A DNA stretch of 64,000 nt, from NCBI RefSeq assembly GCF_900106995.1, contig NZ_FNOK01000051.1, positions 1 through 64,000 of the forward strand. Direction: 5' to 3'. Each line of letters opens with the position of its first letter. Positions within the stretch are counted from its first letter, which is position 1. Positions 17,652 through 26,891 of the stretch are shown in pieces. Source of the DNA: Saccharopolyspora shandongensis (GTDB taxonomy: Bacteria > Actinomycetota > Actinomycetes > Mycobacteriales > Pseudonocardiaceae). The position numbers were made by a program, and so were the translations under genes. The notes under the pieces are model-generated. The model was not told the DNA's origin. It did no database searches and was given only the letters and a program-made list of their open reading frames with translations.

Positions 17652-20372
17652 TCAGGCCTCCGGCAGCGCAGCCAGACGCGCGTTGATGCGGGCGATGTCG
17701 GCCTGCGCCGTTTCGCGGCGGGCCTTGATCTTGTCCACCACGTCGGCCGGGGCCTTGTCCAGGAACGCCGGGTTGTTCAGCTTCTTGTCGGTGCCCGCGA
17801 GTTCCTTCTCCGCCACGGCCAGGTCCTTGGCCAGCCGCTTGCGCTCGGCGGCCACGTCAACCGCGCCAGAGAGGTCCAGCTCCACCGACACGTTGCCGCC
17901 GGCCAACCCGACCTCGATCGACGCCGACGAGGTGAACTCGTCGCCCGGCTCGGTGACCCGCGCCAGCGCCCGCACCGCGGGCACGTGATCGGCCAGCCCC
18001 AGCTCCGCGACGCCGCCGAGCTTGGCCGCGACCCGCTGCCCCGGCTTGAGGCCCTGATCGGACCGGAACCGCCGGATCTCGGTGATCAGCTTCTGCGCCG
18101 CCGTGATCCGCTCCGCGGCGGCGGGGTCGGCAGCCGCCCCGGACACCGTCGGCCAGTCCGCGATCACCACGGACTCGCGGCCGGTCAGCGCGGTCCACAG
18201 GGTCTCGGTTATGAACGGGATCGTCGGGTGCAGCAGCCGCAGCAGCACGTCGAGCACGTACCCGAGCACCTCGCGGGTCCGCTCCGCCCGCTCAGCAGCG
18301 TCTTGCGGGACACCCGCACCCGGTCGCTGATCATGGGCTGGCGAAGAATTATCGCCCATGCCAGCTCCAGAAGCATCCAGCTGGACCTTGGACAGCTCCA
18401 GGTACCAGTCGCAGAACTCGTCCCAGGTGAAGTGGTAGAGCGCCTCGGTCGCCTTGGCGAACTGGAAGTCCTCCAGCAGTTCGTCCACATCGGACACCAG
18501 CTGGTCTACACCGTCCAGGATCCACCGGTCCGCGTCGGTGAGCTCGCCGCGGTCGGCCAGCCGCTCGGGCACCTTAGCGCCGTTCATCATCGCGAACTTG
18601 GTGGCGTTGAACAGCTTCGTGCCGAAGCTGCGGGACGCCGCCACCCACTCCTCGCTGATCGGCGAGTCGGTGCCGGGGTTCGCCCCGCGCGCCAGGGTGA
18701 ACCGCAGCGCGTCGGTGCCGTAGGTGTCCATCCACACCAGCGGGTCGACGGTGTTGCCCGCGGACTTCGACATCTTCTTGCCGTGTGCGTCGCGGACCAT
18801 GCCGTGCAGCGCGATGACCCGGAAAGGAATGGCACCGGAGGGTTCACGATCACTCATCGCGTAGAGGCCGAGCATCATCATCCGGGCGACCCAGAAGAAC
18901 AAGATGTCGTAGCCGGTCACCAGGACGCTGGTCGGGTAGAACTTCCGCAGGTCCGCGGTGTCCTCCGGCCAGCCCATGGTGGAGAACGGCCACAGGCCCG
19001 AGGAGAACCAGGTGTCCAGCACGTCCTCGTCCTGGTGCCAGCCCTCGCCCGTCGGCGGCTCCTCGTCCGGCCCGACGCAGACGACCTCGCCGTTCGGCCC
19101 GTACCAGATCGGGATGCGGTGGCCCCACCACAGCTGCCGCGAGATGGCCCAGTCGTGCAGGTTGTCGACCCAGTCGAAGTAGCGCTTGGCCATCTCCGGC
19201 GGGTGGATCGCCACCCGGCCGTCGCGCACCGCGTCGCCCGCGGCCTTGGCCAGCGGACCGACCTTGACGAACCACTGCAGCGACAGCCGCGGCTCGATCG
19301 GCTCCTTGGACCGCGAGCTGTGCCCGACGCTGTGCACGTACGGGCGCTTCTCCGCGACGATGCGGTCCTGCTCGCGCAGCGCCTCGCGGACGGCGACCCG
19401 CGCCTCGAACCGGTCCATGCCGTCGAACTGCGTGCCGGTGTGGGCGATCCGGCCCTGCTCGTCCATGATCGTCAGCATCGGCAGGTCGTGCCGCTTGCCG
19501 ATCTCGAAGTCGTTCGGGTCGTGCGCCGGGGTGACCTTGACGGCGCCGGTGCCGAACTCCGGGTCCACGTGCTCGTCCGCGACGATCGGGATCTTGCGCC
19601 CGGTCAGCGGCAGCTCGATCTCGGTGCCGACCAGGTGCCTGTAGCGCTCGTCGTCGGGGTGGACCGCGACGGCGGTGTCGCCGAGCATCGTCTCGATCCG
19701 GGTCGTGGCGACCACGATCGAGTCGTCGCCGTCGCCGTAGCGCATGGAGACGAGCTCGCCCTCGACCTCCTTGTGCTCCACCTCGATGTCGCTGATCGCC
19801 GAGCGCATGTTGGGCGACCAGTTGACCAGTCGCTCGGCCCGGTAGATCAGCCCGTCGTCGTAGAGCTTCTTGAAGATCGTCTGCACAGCGCGGGAAAGCC
19901 CGGCGTCCATGGTGAAGCGCTCGCGGCTCCAGTCGACGCTGTCGCCGAGGCGGCGCATCTGGTCCAGGATCGCCCCGCCGTGCTTCTCCTTCCACTGCCA
20001 CACGCGGTCCAGGAACGCCTCGCGGCCGAGCTCGCGGTGGTCGACGCCCTCCTCGCGGAGCTGCCGCTCGACCAGCGCCTGCACCGCGATGCTCGCGTGG
20101 TCCATGCCCGGCAGCCACAGCGCCTCGTAGCCCTGCATCCGGCGGCGCCGGGTGAGGATGTCCATCAGGGTGTGCTCGAAGGCGTGCCCGATGTGCAGGC
20201 TGCCGGTGACGTTCGGCGGCGGGATGACGATCGAGAACGGCGGCTTGTCGCTGTTCGGGTCGGCGGTGAAGTATTCGGCGGCTACCCAGCGCTCGTACAG
20301 CTCGGCCTCTACGTCGGCCGGATTCCAGGTCGACGGAAGTTCACGTTGCTGAGCGTCATGGGTCTGTGTCAC
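17652..20372 (-). CDS. valS: Valyl-tRNA synthetase
   Basis: This 906-residue class I aminoacyl-tRNA synthetase charges tRNA-Val. The HIGH motif appears as PPNVTGSLHIGHAFEHTL near residue 55. The editing domain carries GDTAVAVHPDDERY. The KMSKS loop is HGKKMSKSAGNTVDP near residue 540. The anticodon-binding domain follows and a C-terminal coiled coil ends the protein (AERKRLAKDLAVAEKELAG). Between FCDWYLELSKVQLDAS and AERAERTREVLGY there is an extra Gly/Pro-rich stretch (GMGDNSSPAHDQRPG) encoded over a DNA palindrome. It is divergent from the molybdoenzyme gene. Confidence 0.97.
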   Translation of the reverse strand: MTQTHDAQQRELPSTWNPADVEAELYERWVAAEYFTADPNSDKPPFSIVIPPPNVTGSLHIGHAFEHTLMDILTRRRRMQGYEALWLPGMDHASIAVQALVERQLREEGVDHRELGREAFLDRVWQWKEKHGGAILDQMRRLGDSVDWSRERFTMDAGLSRAVQTIFKKLYDDGLIYRAERLVNWSPNMRSAISDIEVEHKEVEGELVSMRYGDGDDSIVVATTRIETMLGDTAVAVHPDDERYRHLVGTEIELPLTGRKIPIVADEHVDPEFGTGAVKVTPAHDPNDFEIGKRHDLPMLTIMDEQGRIAHTGTQFDGMDRFEARVAVREALREQDRIVAEKRPYVHSVGHSSRSKEPIEPRLSLQWFVKVGPLAKAAGDAVRDGRVAIHPPEMAKRYFDWVDNLHDWAISRQLWWGHRIPIWYGPNGEVVCVGPDEEPPTGEGWHQDEDVLDTWFSSGLWPFSTMGWPEDTADLRKFYPTSVLVTGYDILFFWVARMMMLGLYAMSDREPSGAIPFRVIALHGMVRDAHGKKMSKSAGNTVDPLVWMDTYGTDALRFTLARGANPGTDSPISEEWVAASRSFGTKLFNATKFAMMNGAKVPERLADRGELTDADRWILDGVDQLVSDVDELLEDFQFAKATEALYHFTWDEFCDWYLELSKVQLDASGAGMGDNSSPAHDQRPGAGVPQDAAERAERTREVLGYVLDVLLRLLHPTIPFITETLWTALTGRESVVIADWPTVSGAAADPAAAERITAAQKLITEIRRFRSDQGLKPGQRVAAKLGGVAELGLADHVPAVRALARVTEPGDEFTSSASIEVGLAGGNVSVELDLSGAVDVAAERKRLAKDLAVAEKELAGTDKKLNNPAFLDKAPADVVDKIKARRETAQADIARINARLAALPEA

Positions 20373-20498
20373 GCACCGGATTCTACGAGTGCCTGTTCAG
20401 CGCGTTTTCCGGGCATTGGACTGCGCGGCGACCAGCGCGGTTGTGACTCCCACCACCCCGGCCGTGCCCGCCTGCTCGCCGTGGCGCACGCTAGGCGA

Positions 20499-22796
20499 AT
20501 GTCGCGTGGAGCGCCCGAGAAGGACATTGACGAGAACGGCCTCCGAGTCGGTCCGCCCGGCCACGCTGCGGCGGGCGTGAAGGGCGTCCTGGTCTCGCTG
20601 CAACGCAGCTGGGAGCAGATGGGCCTGACCCGCACCGCGCGGACGTTGCCGCTGCTGAACCAGCGCGCGGGCTTCGACTGCCCCGGGTGCGCGTGGCCGG
20701 ACCCGCGCGAGGCCGAGGGCGACAAGCGGAAACTCGCCGAGTTCTGCGAGAACGGCGCGAAGGCGGTCGCCGAGGAGGCGACGACGCGGCGGGTCGGGCC
20801 GGAGTTCTTCGCCCGCCACCCGGTCGCCGAGCTCGCCGGCAAGACCGACTACTGGCTCGGCCAGCAGGGCCGGCTGACGCAGCCGATGATCCTGCGCGAC
20901 GGCGACAGCCACTACCGGCCGATCGGCTGGGCCGAGGCGTTCGAGGTGATCGCGGCCGGTCTGCGCGGGCTGGCCTCGCCCGACGAGGCCGCGTTCTACA
21001 CCTCGGGCCGCACCAGCAACGAAGCCGCGTTCCTCTACCAGCTGCTGGTGCGCAGCTTCGGCACGAACAACCTGCCGGACTGCTCGAACATGTGCCACGA
21101 GTCGTCCGGGTCGGCGCTGACCGAGACCATCGGCATCGGCAAGGGCTCGGTATCGCTGTCCGATGTGGAGCACGCGGACCTGGTGCTGGTGGTGGGCCAG
21201 AACCCGGGCACCAACCACCCGCGGATGCTGTCGTCGCTGGAGAAGGTCAAGCGGCGCGGCGGGCGGATCATCGCGGTGAACCCGCTGCCGGAGACCGGGC
21301 TGATGCGGTTCAAGAACCCGCAGAACGTGCGCGGTGTGGTCGGCGACGGCACCCAGCTGGCCGACGAGTTCGCGCAGATCCGCATCGGCGGCGACCTGGC
21401 GCTGTTCAAGGCCCTCAACGCGCTGGTGCTCAAGGCGGGCGCGGTGGACCAGGAGTTCATCGACGCGCACGCGCACGGCTTCGACGAGTTCACCGCCCAG
21501 GCCCGGGAGGTCGACTGGGAGGCCACCGCCGAGGCCACCGGGCTGGACCGCGAGCAGATCGAGCGCATCGCCGAGATGCTGATCTCCTCGCAGCGCACGG
21601 TGGCGTGCTGGGCGATGGGGCTGACCCAGCAGAAGCAGGGCGTCGCCACCATCCGCGAGATCGTCAACCTGCTGCTGCTGCGCGGGATGATCGGCAAGCC
21701 CGGCGCCGGGGTGTGCCCGGTGCGCGGCCACTCCAACGTGCAAGGCGACCGGACGATGGGCATCTGGGAGAAGATGCCGGAGAAGTTCCTGGCCGCCTTG
21801 GAGCGCGAGTTCGGGGTGCCGGTGCCGCGGGAGCACGGTCTGGACACGGTGGACACCATCCGCGCCATGCAGGCCGGCCGGGTCAAGGCGTTCGTGGGGA
21901 TGGGCGGGAACTTCGTCTCCGCGACGCCGGACACCGACGCGACCATTCGGGCGCTGCGCGGCTGCGAGCTGACGGTGCAGGTGTCCACGAAGCTCAACCG
22001 CTCGCACGTCGTCCCGGGCCGCACCGCGCTGATCCTGCCCACGCTCGGCCGCACCGAACGCGACGCGCAGGGCACCGGCGAGCAGTTCGTGACCGTCGAG
22101 GACTCGATGTCGGTGGTGCACGTCTCGCGCGGACGGCTCGCGCCGGCGTCCGAGCACCTGCTCTCCGAAGTCGCGATCGTCTGTCGGATGGCGCGTGAAC
22201 TGCTCGGCCCGGAGCACCCGGTGCGCTGGGAGTCCTTCGAGCGCGACTACGACCTGATCCGGGACCACATCGCGCAGGTGGTGCCCGGCTGCGAGGACTA
22301 CAACCGGCGGGTCCGCGAACCGGACGGCTTCGTGCTGCCGCACCCGCCGCGCGACAGCCGCACGTTCCCGACCGCGACGGGCAAGGCGAACTTCACGGTG
22401 AACGTCCCGGAGCCCATCCGGGTGCCCGCGGGGCGGCTGCTGCTGCAGACGATGCGCAGCCACGACCAGTACAACACCACGATCTACGGGCTCTCGGACC
22501 GCTACCGCGGCATCGAGGACGGCCGCCGCGTGGTGCTGGTCAACGGCGAGGACATCGCGGAGCTCGGCTTCGCGGCGGGAGATCTGGTGAACGTGATCTC
22601 GGAGTGGACGGCGCCGGACGGCTCGGTCGAGGAGCGCCGCGCGGAGCGCTTCCGGATCGTCGCCTACCCGACCGCGCGGGGCTGCGCGGCGGCCTACTAC
22701 CCGGAGGCCAACCCGCTGGTGCCGCTGAACTCGGTGGCGGAGAAGTCGAACACGCCGGTCTCCAAGGCCGTCGTCATCCGCCTCGAACGCAGCTGA
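20499..22796 (+). CDS. FdhF/YdeP family molybdopterin oxidoreductase
   Basis: This 765-residue protein resembles the alpha subunit of formate dehydrogenase-like YdeP enzymes. The N-terminus has FDCPGCAWPDP, a CxxC pair characteristic of the group. The molybdenum-ligand region is DCSNMCHESSGSAL with a cysteine, not selenocysteine. Bis-MGD binding segments include VLVVGQNPGTNHPRM and PETGLMRFKNPQ, plus the C-terminal domain with QTMRSHDQYNTTIYG. It lacks a Tat signal and is probably cytoplasmic. fdhD, needed for sulfuration of such cofactors, is encoded 5.6 kb away. The substrate may be formate but is unproven. Confidence 0.85.
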   Translation: MSRGAPEKDIDENGLRVGPPGHAAAGVKGVLVSLQRSWEQMGLTRTARTLPLLNQRAGFDCPGCAWPDPREAEGDKRKLAEFCENGAKAVAEEATTRRVGPEFFARHPVAELAGKTDYWLGQQGRLTQPMILRDGDSHYRPIGWAEAFEVIAAGLRGLASPDEAAFYTSGRTSNEAAFLYQLLVRSFGTNNLPDCSNMCHESSGSALTETIGIGKGSVSLSDVEHADLVLVVGQNPGTNHPRMLSSLEKVKRRGGRIIAVNPLPETGLMRFKNPQNVRGVVGDGTQLADEFAQIRIGGDLALFKALNALVLKAGAVDQEFIDAHAHGFDEFTAQAREVDWEATAEATGLDREQIERIAEMLISSQRTVACWAMGLTQQKQGVATIREIVNLLLLRGMIGKPGAGVCPVRGHSNVQGDRTMGIWEKMPEKFLAALEREFGVPVPREHGLDTVDTIRAMQAGRVKAFVGMGGNFVSATPDTDATIRALRGCELTVQVSTKLNRSHVVPGRTALILPTLGRTERDAQGTGEQFVTVEDSMSVVHVSRGRLAPASEHLLSEVAIVCRMARELLGPEHPVRWESFERDYDLIRDHIAQVVPGCEDYNRRVREPDGFVLPHPPRDSRTFPTATGKANFTVNVPEPIRVPAGRLLLQTMRSHDQYNTTIYGLSDRYRGIEDGRRVVLVNGEDIAELGFAAGDLVNVISEWTAPDGSVEERRAERFRIVAYPTARGCAAAYYPEANPLVPLNSVAEKSNTPVSKAVVIRLERS

Positions 22797-22800
22797 CGGG

Positions 22801-22837
22801 CTCGTGGGTGGCCCTCGGCGGGAGAGCCACCCACGAG
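22801..22837. terminator. Bidirectional hairpin terminator
   Basis: CTCGTGGGTGGC at 22801-22812 pairs perfectly with GCCACCCACGAG at 22826-22837. It sits between the convergent ends of the molybdoenzyme gene and the DUF1963-like gene, so it can serve both. Confidence 0.7.
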
Positions 22838-22839
22838 AA

Positions 22840-23445
22840 CTAGCTGCACTGCCAGAGGAAGCGGCCCTGGCCGGTCTTCTCGTCGATGAAGGCGTAGGCG
22901 ACGCCCGCGTCGCCGAGGTTCATGTCGAACGGCTCGTCCGCGCTGTCCAGCTGCGCCACGAACCGCCAGGTGCCGGGTTCGTCCGGCCACTCCTCGCCCT
23001 GCAGCCAGACCGGTTCGCCCCACAGCCGGCTGCGCAGGTCGTCGTCCTCGTCGTCCACCGCGTCCGGGTCGTGCGGCGCCAGTTCCGCGTGGTGGTCCGG
23101 GCCGAACGTCGGGCCTCGGCGGATGCTGGCCACCTGGTAGAACTCCGCAGGCTCGCCGGGCTGGGCGAAGAAGGCGTTCTCGCCGGCGGTGGGGTCGTAG
23201 GTGCCGTCGACGAACTCGTCGGAACCGTCCTCGGTCATGAACAGGTAGCCGAGCCGGACCTCCTCGCCCGGCAGGCGGATCTGGCCGATGAACCGCATCG
23301 GGCGGCCGGTGTCGGCGGACAGCGGCCAGGTCGGGTCGGCCAGCCACACCGGCTGGCCGCCGAACTTCGTGATCGGTTCGGTGATCGGTTCCGACGCCTC
23401 CACGAAGCGCAGGTTCTGCCGTTCGAGCGGAGTGCTGGTGGCCAT
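22840..23445 (-). CDS. DUF1963-like (YwqG-type) protein
   Basis: This 201-residue cytoplasmic protein has Trp/Gly/Pro-rich segments typical of YwqG/DUF1963-like proteins: FGGQPVWLADPTWPLS, MRFIGQIRLPG and a repeated LWGEPVWLQGEEWP. The paired motifs suggest two related beta-rich halves. ATG 23445 is the first start that avoids the unrelated low-quality upstream frame. The function is unknown. It is separated from the next upstream gene by a structured repeat. Confidence 0.6.
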   Translation of the reverse strand: MATSTPLERQNLRFVEASEPITEPITKFGGQPVWLADPTWPLSADTGRPMRFIGQIRLPGEEVRLGYLFMTEDGSDEFVDGTYDPTAGENAFFAQPGEPAEFYQVASIRRGPTFGPDHHAELAPHDPDAVDDEDDDLRSRLWGEPVWLQGEEWPDEPGTWRFVAQLDSADEPFDMNLGDAGVAYAFIDEKTGQGRFLWQCS

Positions 23446-23548
23446 CGCTTTCCTCACTGTGCGGGGTGCCTCGCCGACGGTAGCGCCACCGGCCGTCAGC
23501 GCGGGGCCGATCACCCTGAAACGGTCCAGCCGCGAACGCCGGTCCGCG

Positions 23549-23838
23549 ACTTCCATTGAAGTCGAAGGTCCGATTTCAAGGAGCGTTTTCGTCGTGGTTG
23601 GTGACCGCAGCCGCGACAGCCAACGGACCGTATCCCGGAAGCAGTCGCATGCGCCGCAGGCGCATAGCCCACCTACGCAGCTTGCACCGCTGCGGGTTCT
23701 CAGCGTTCGCCTGGCGAAGACGGCCCAACCACCGTGCATCGGACACACATCAGGTTGGGCACCCACAGCCCAGGCGGACGCCGAGGTTCCGCCACCCGCA
23801 CCGCCACGCAAAACGAGAATGAAAAAACCTCAACGGAA
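23549..23838 (-). repeat. Structured intergenic repeat, copy B
   Basis: This reverse-strand copy lies in the 413-base space between the DUF1963-like gene and the SDR gene. The outer stem uses AGCGTTCGCCTGG at 23702-23714 and CCAGGCGGACGC at 23770-23781. The inner stem is GCCCAACC at 23723-23730 with GGTTGGGC at 23753-23760. The inner stem sequence differs from copies A and C on both sides yet still pairs. The invariant AGCGGTGCAAGCTGCG box follows. TTCCATTGAA flanks it at 23551. Confidence 0.78.
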
Positions 23839-23858
23839 ATCGCGGCAGCCGCGACATG

Positions 23859-24644
23859 TCACAGCTGGCGGAGGGCTCCGCCGTCGACCGCCCACTCCGC
23901 TCCGGTCACCTGGGCCGCCAGCGGGGACAGCAGGTACGCGATCACCCGGGCCACGTCGTCCGGGGCGCCGAGGCGGCCCGTCGGCAGGCGGCGGACGTCC
24001 CGGACGAAGTGCTCCACCGCCTCCTCCACCGGCAGGCCGAACCGGTCCGCCAGCTGCGCCGCGAAGCCGCCCGGCGCGTCCCACAACCAGGTCCGGGTCG
24101 GGCCGGGCGCGACGACGTTGGAGCGCACGCCGCGCGGCCCGAACTCGATCGCCAGCGCCTTGGACACCGACAGCATCGCGGTCTTCGAGGCCGCGTAGTC
24201 GATCACCGGCACGTCCGTCAGGCGCGCCGCCTCGCTGGTCACGTGCACCACGCTGCCCGCGCCCTGCGCCAGCATCGCGGGCAGCGCCGACCGGGTCATG
24301 CGGATCGCCGAGTGGAAGTTCAGCTCGAAGGTCCGCTGCCACTCCTCGTCGGCGACGTCCAGGAAGCCGGCGCGCGACCGCAGCCCGCCCACGTTGTTCA
24401 CCAGCCCGTCCAGGCGGCCGTGCCGCTCCAGCGCGGCCTTCACGACCCGCTCGGCGGCGTCCGGGTCGGTGACGTCCGCCGCCACCGCGCTGATCCCGCT
24501 GCCGAGCTCGCAGATGCCGTGCGGGGTGCGCGCCACCCCGACGACCTTCGCGCCCTCCGCCGCCAGCAGGCGGACGGTCGCCTCGCCGATGCCCGCGGAG
24601 GCGCCGGTCACCACGAAGACCTTGTCGGCCAGTTGCAGATCCAC
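23859..24644 (-). CDS. Short-chain dehydrogenase/reductase
   Basis: This 261-residue classical SDR starts at a GTG. The cofactor loop is VVTGASAGIGEAT, NNVGG is the NAG-type motif, and the catalytic Ser-Tyr-Lys are in HVTSEAARLTD and YAASKTAMLSVSKAL. The late VAPGPTRTWLWD and TGAEWAVDGGALRQL segments complete the fold. Its start lies nine bases after the stop of the PRISE-type gene, so both are probably made from one mRNA. The substrate is unknown. Confidence 0.9.
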   Translation of the reverse strand: MDLQLADKVFVVTGASAGIGEATVRLLAAEGAKVVGVARTPHGICELGSGISAVAADVTDPDAAERVVKAALERHGRLDGLVNNVGGLRSRAGFLDVADEEWQRTFELNFHSAIRMTRSALPAMLAQGAGSVVHVTSEAARLTDVPVIDYAASKTAMLSVSKALAIEFGPRGVRSNVVAPGPTRTWLWDAPGGFAAQLADRFGLPVEEAVEHFVRDVRRLPTGRLGAPDDVARVIAYLLSPLAAQVTGAEWAVDGGALRQL

Positions 24645-24653
24645 CAGGGCTCC

Positions 24654-25712
24654 TCAGGGAATGACGCGGCGGGCGCGCAGGTCGTCGAAGATCTCCAGGA
24701 ACATCGCCTCGGTGTCGACGAACTCGTGGAACCCGAACCGGCGGGCCTTCGAGCCGTCGGCGAACATGTCGTAGTCCCAGGAGAAGACGAAGTCGCCGAA
24801 CCCCCAGGACGAAACCTCCTGGTACGCATGCGGTTCCAGGCCGTGCTCGGCGACCATCTCCTGCCACAGCTCGGCCTTGTCGGCCATCACGTCGCTCAGC
24901 GACATCGGCAGCGGGTCGGCGACCGCCAGGCCGAAGTGCGCGGCGATCTTCGGCCACAGCTCCCGCCAGCGGAACAGATCGCCGTTGTTGATGTTGAACG
25001 CCTGGTTCTCGGCCCGCTCCGAGGTGGCGGCCCAGACCGTCGCCTTCGCCAGCAGGCCGGCGTCGGTCATCTCCAGCAGCGAGTCATAGGCGCCGGGCTT
25101 GCCGGGGAACCGCAGCGGCAGGCCGAGTTCCTTCGAGATCGCCGCGTAGACCGCGATCACCATCGCCAGGTTCATCGGGTTGCCGAGCGCGAATCCGGCC
25201 ACCACCGACGGGCGCAGCGCCGTCCAGGTCCAGGCCTTGCCGTGCTGGCGCCGTTCCAGGAACTGCTGCTGGGAGGCCATGAACTCGGGCGGCATCGGCC
25301 GGGCGTCGGTCTCGCGGGCCGGCGTCTTGAACGGCCCGAGGTGCGCGCCGTAGACCTTGTAGCCCTGCATGAGGCTGATGTGCCGGAGGCCGGGCGCGGC
25401 GGCTTCGACCGCGTCGACGACGTTGGTCAGCATCGCCATGTTCGGCGGGACGAGTTCGGCCCAGGTCGGGCGGTCCTGGTAGGCCGCGTAGAAGAGGTGC
25501 GTGACGCCGGTGAGCTCGCGCAACTTCGCCCGGGTGTCCGCCGGGTCGAGCAGGTCGACGGCCACGTACCGGACCCGCTCGGTGTTCTCGCCGCCGCGCC
25601 GGGACAGCCCGATCACCTCCCAGTCGGGCAGCGTGGCCAGGTGCTCGACGAGGTTGCGGCCGATGACCCCGTTGGCCCCCACTACCAGGGCGACCTTGGT
25701 GTTGTGCTCCAT
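24654..25712 (-). CDS. PRISE-type atypical SDR (progesterone 5-beta-reductase/iridoid synthase-like)
   Basis: This 352-residue atypical SDR has the Rossmann motif VVGANGVIGRNLVEHLA near residue 10. It also has features recalled from the PRISE group: VTHLFYAAY, then SLMQGYKVYGAHLGPF with the catalytic Tyr, and WTALRPSVVAGFALGNPMN. In plants this family reduces enones such as progesterone or iridoid precursors; bacterial roles are unclear. It is divergent from a LysR gene 71 bases away and precedes an SDR, suggesting a LysR-controlled two-enzyme operon acting on a carbonyl compound. Confidence 0.75.
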   Translation of the reverse strand: MEHNTKVALVVGANGVIGRNLVEHLATLPDWEVIGLSRRGGENTERVRYVAVDLLDPADTRAKLRELTGVTHLFYAAYQDRPTWAELVPPNMAMLTNVVDAVEAAAPGLRHISLMQGYKVYGAHLGPFKTPARETDARPMPPEFMASQQQFLERRQHGKAWTWTALRPSVVAGFALGNPMNLAMVIAVYAAISKELGLPLRFPGKPGAYDSLLEMTDAGLLAKATVWAATSERAENQAFNINNGDLFRWRELWPKIAAHFGLAVADPLPMSLSDVMADKAELWQEMVAEHGLEPHAYQEVSSWGFGDFVFSWDYDMFADGSKARRFGFHEFVDTEAMFLEIFDDLRARRVIP

Positions 25713-25783
25713 GCCGACAACACTCGTCGCCAGCGACCTATAAGTCCAAGTCTTGTTCTTTCTGGCAGTGATAAGTTCTGTTC

Positions 25784-26710
25784 ATGCCAACGCTGCGGCA
25801 GTTCGAGTACCTGGTCACGGTGGTGGCGGAGGGTTCGTTCACCCGCGCCGCGGAGCTCCTGCACGTCACCCAGCCCGCGCTGTCGCACCAGGTGCGCGCG
25901 CTGGAGCGGGAGGTCGGCGGCCCGCTGCTGGAGCGTCTGCCGCGCGCGGTGCGGCTGACGCCGATGGGCCGCGCGATGCTGCCGCACGCCCGCGCCACGC
26001 TCGCCGACGCCGAGCGCGCCCGGCTGGCCGCCCGGCAGGCGTGCGGGCTGGAAAGCGGCGAACTGCAGCTCGCGACGGTGTACTCGATCAGCCTCGGCGT
26101 GCTGCCGCCGGTGCTGCGCGCCTGGCGCCGCGAGCACGCCGGTGTCCACATCAGACTCTTCGAGCACCGGCACACCGACGAGCTCCGCGCCGCGATGACG
26201 GCCGGGCAGGCCGATCTCGCGGTGGGGCCGCCACCGTCCGATTGGGACGGTCCGGTGCACACCCTGGGCGTGGAGGAGTTCGTCGTCGTGCTGCCGCCGG
26301 ACGATCCGGTCGTCGGCGAGGGCGCGACGCGCATCGAGCTCGCGGCGCTCGCCGACCGGGGATGGGTGCACTACAGCCCGGAGAACGGGCTCTCCGACGT
26401 GCTCGAACAGGCCTGCGCCGGTGCCGGCTTCCAGACGCGGGCCGCGATCCGCACCGAGCAGACCGCCGCAGCTCCCATGCTCGCCGCCGCCGGGCTGGGC
26501 CCCGCGCTGGTTCCGGCGAACATCATCCCGACCCGATTCGACGGCGCGCTGCTGCGCCCCGATCCGCCCGTGCACCGGACCCTGACCGCCTACACGCGCA
26601 GCGGCCCGGACCCGCTCACCTCGGCCTTCGTCGACACCCTCGCCCGCAAGGCCGCGGTCCTCCCCGACCACGTCCGCCGCCGCCTCGCACCCGCGAAGAC
26701 CGGCTCCTGA
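25784..26710 (+). CDS. LysR family transcriptional regulator
   Basis: This 308-residue regulator has the LysR helix-turn-helix at its N-terminus (LRQFEYLVTVVAEGSFTRAA, then LLHVTQPALSHQVRALE). The effector-binding half shows ELQLATVYSISLGVLPPVL and GWVHYSPENGLSDVLEQA. It is divergent from the PRISE-type gene, the usual arrangement for control of the neighbour. The 71-base space contains ATAAGT-type repeats that could bind it. The inducer is unknown. Confidence 0.9.
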   Translation: MPTLRQFEYLVTVVAEGSFTRAAELLHVTQPALSHQVRALEREVGGPLLERLPRAVRLTPMGRAMLPHARATLADAERARLAARQACGLESGELQLATVYSISLGVLPPVLRAWRREHAGVHIRLFEHRHTDELRAAMTAGQADLAVGPPPSDWDGPVHTLGVEEFVVVLPPDDPVVGEGATRIELAALADRGWVHYSPENGLSDVLEQACAGAGFQTRAAIRTEQTAAAPMLAAAGLGPALVPANIIPTRFDGALLRPDPPVHRTLTAYTRSGPDPLTSAFVDTLARKAAVLPDHVRRRLAPAKTGS

Positions 26711-26747
26711 CCAGGTAAAACCCCACTCCAACCCGCGTGTCGGCTAG

Positions 26748-26891
26748 ACGGCGCAGGCGTCGTCGGCGGCCCGCCGGGCGACGATCCCGCCCTTCTACCG
26801 GGCGGCCGGCGTCACCTGGTGGCTCGTCCAGTTCCCCGCGGTCACCTCTGTCCACGAGGTGACCGCGGCCATCGACCGCGCTAGCCGGTGA
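26748..26891 (+). pseudogene. Short frame resembling the C-terminus of a luciferase-like monooxygenase
   Basis: After an in-frame TAG at 26745, the plus strand reads to a TGA at 26889. The stretch includes FYRAAGVTWWLVQFPAV and HEVTAAIDRASR, which faintly resembles the end of LLM-class flavin oxidoreductases (an AGATWW-type strand). No start or flavin domain remains. This is a weak call; the same bases also form the terminator hairpin below. Confidence 0.2.
26836..26868. terminator. Hairpin between LysR and the MFS small-subunit gene
   Basis: CCGCGGTCACCTC at 26836-26848 and GAGGTGACCGCGG at 26856-26868 form a perfect 13-bp stem with a 7-base loop, between convergent genes. It probably terminates both transcripts. 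Confidence 0.6.

Noticed and set aside
17547..20498. Long in-frame extension upstream of the molybdoenzyme start
   Set aside because: It runs antisense through valS and adds no recognisable domain; the real N-terminus begins at 20499.
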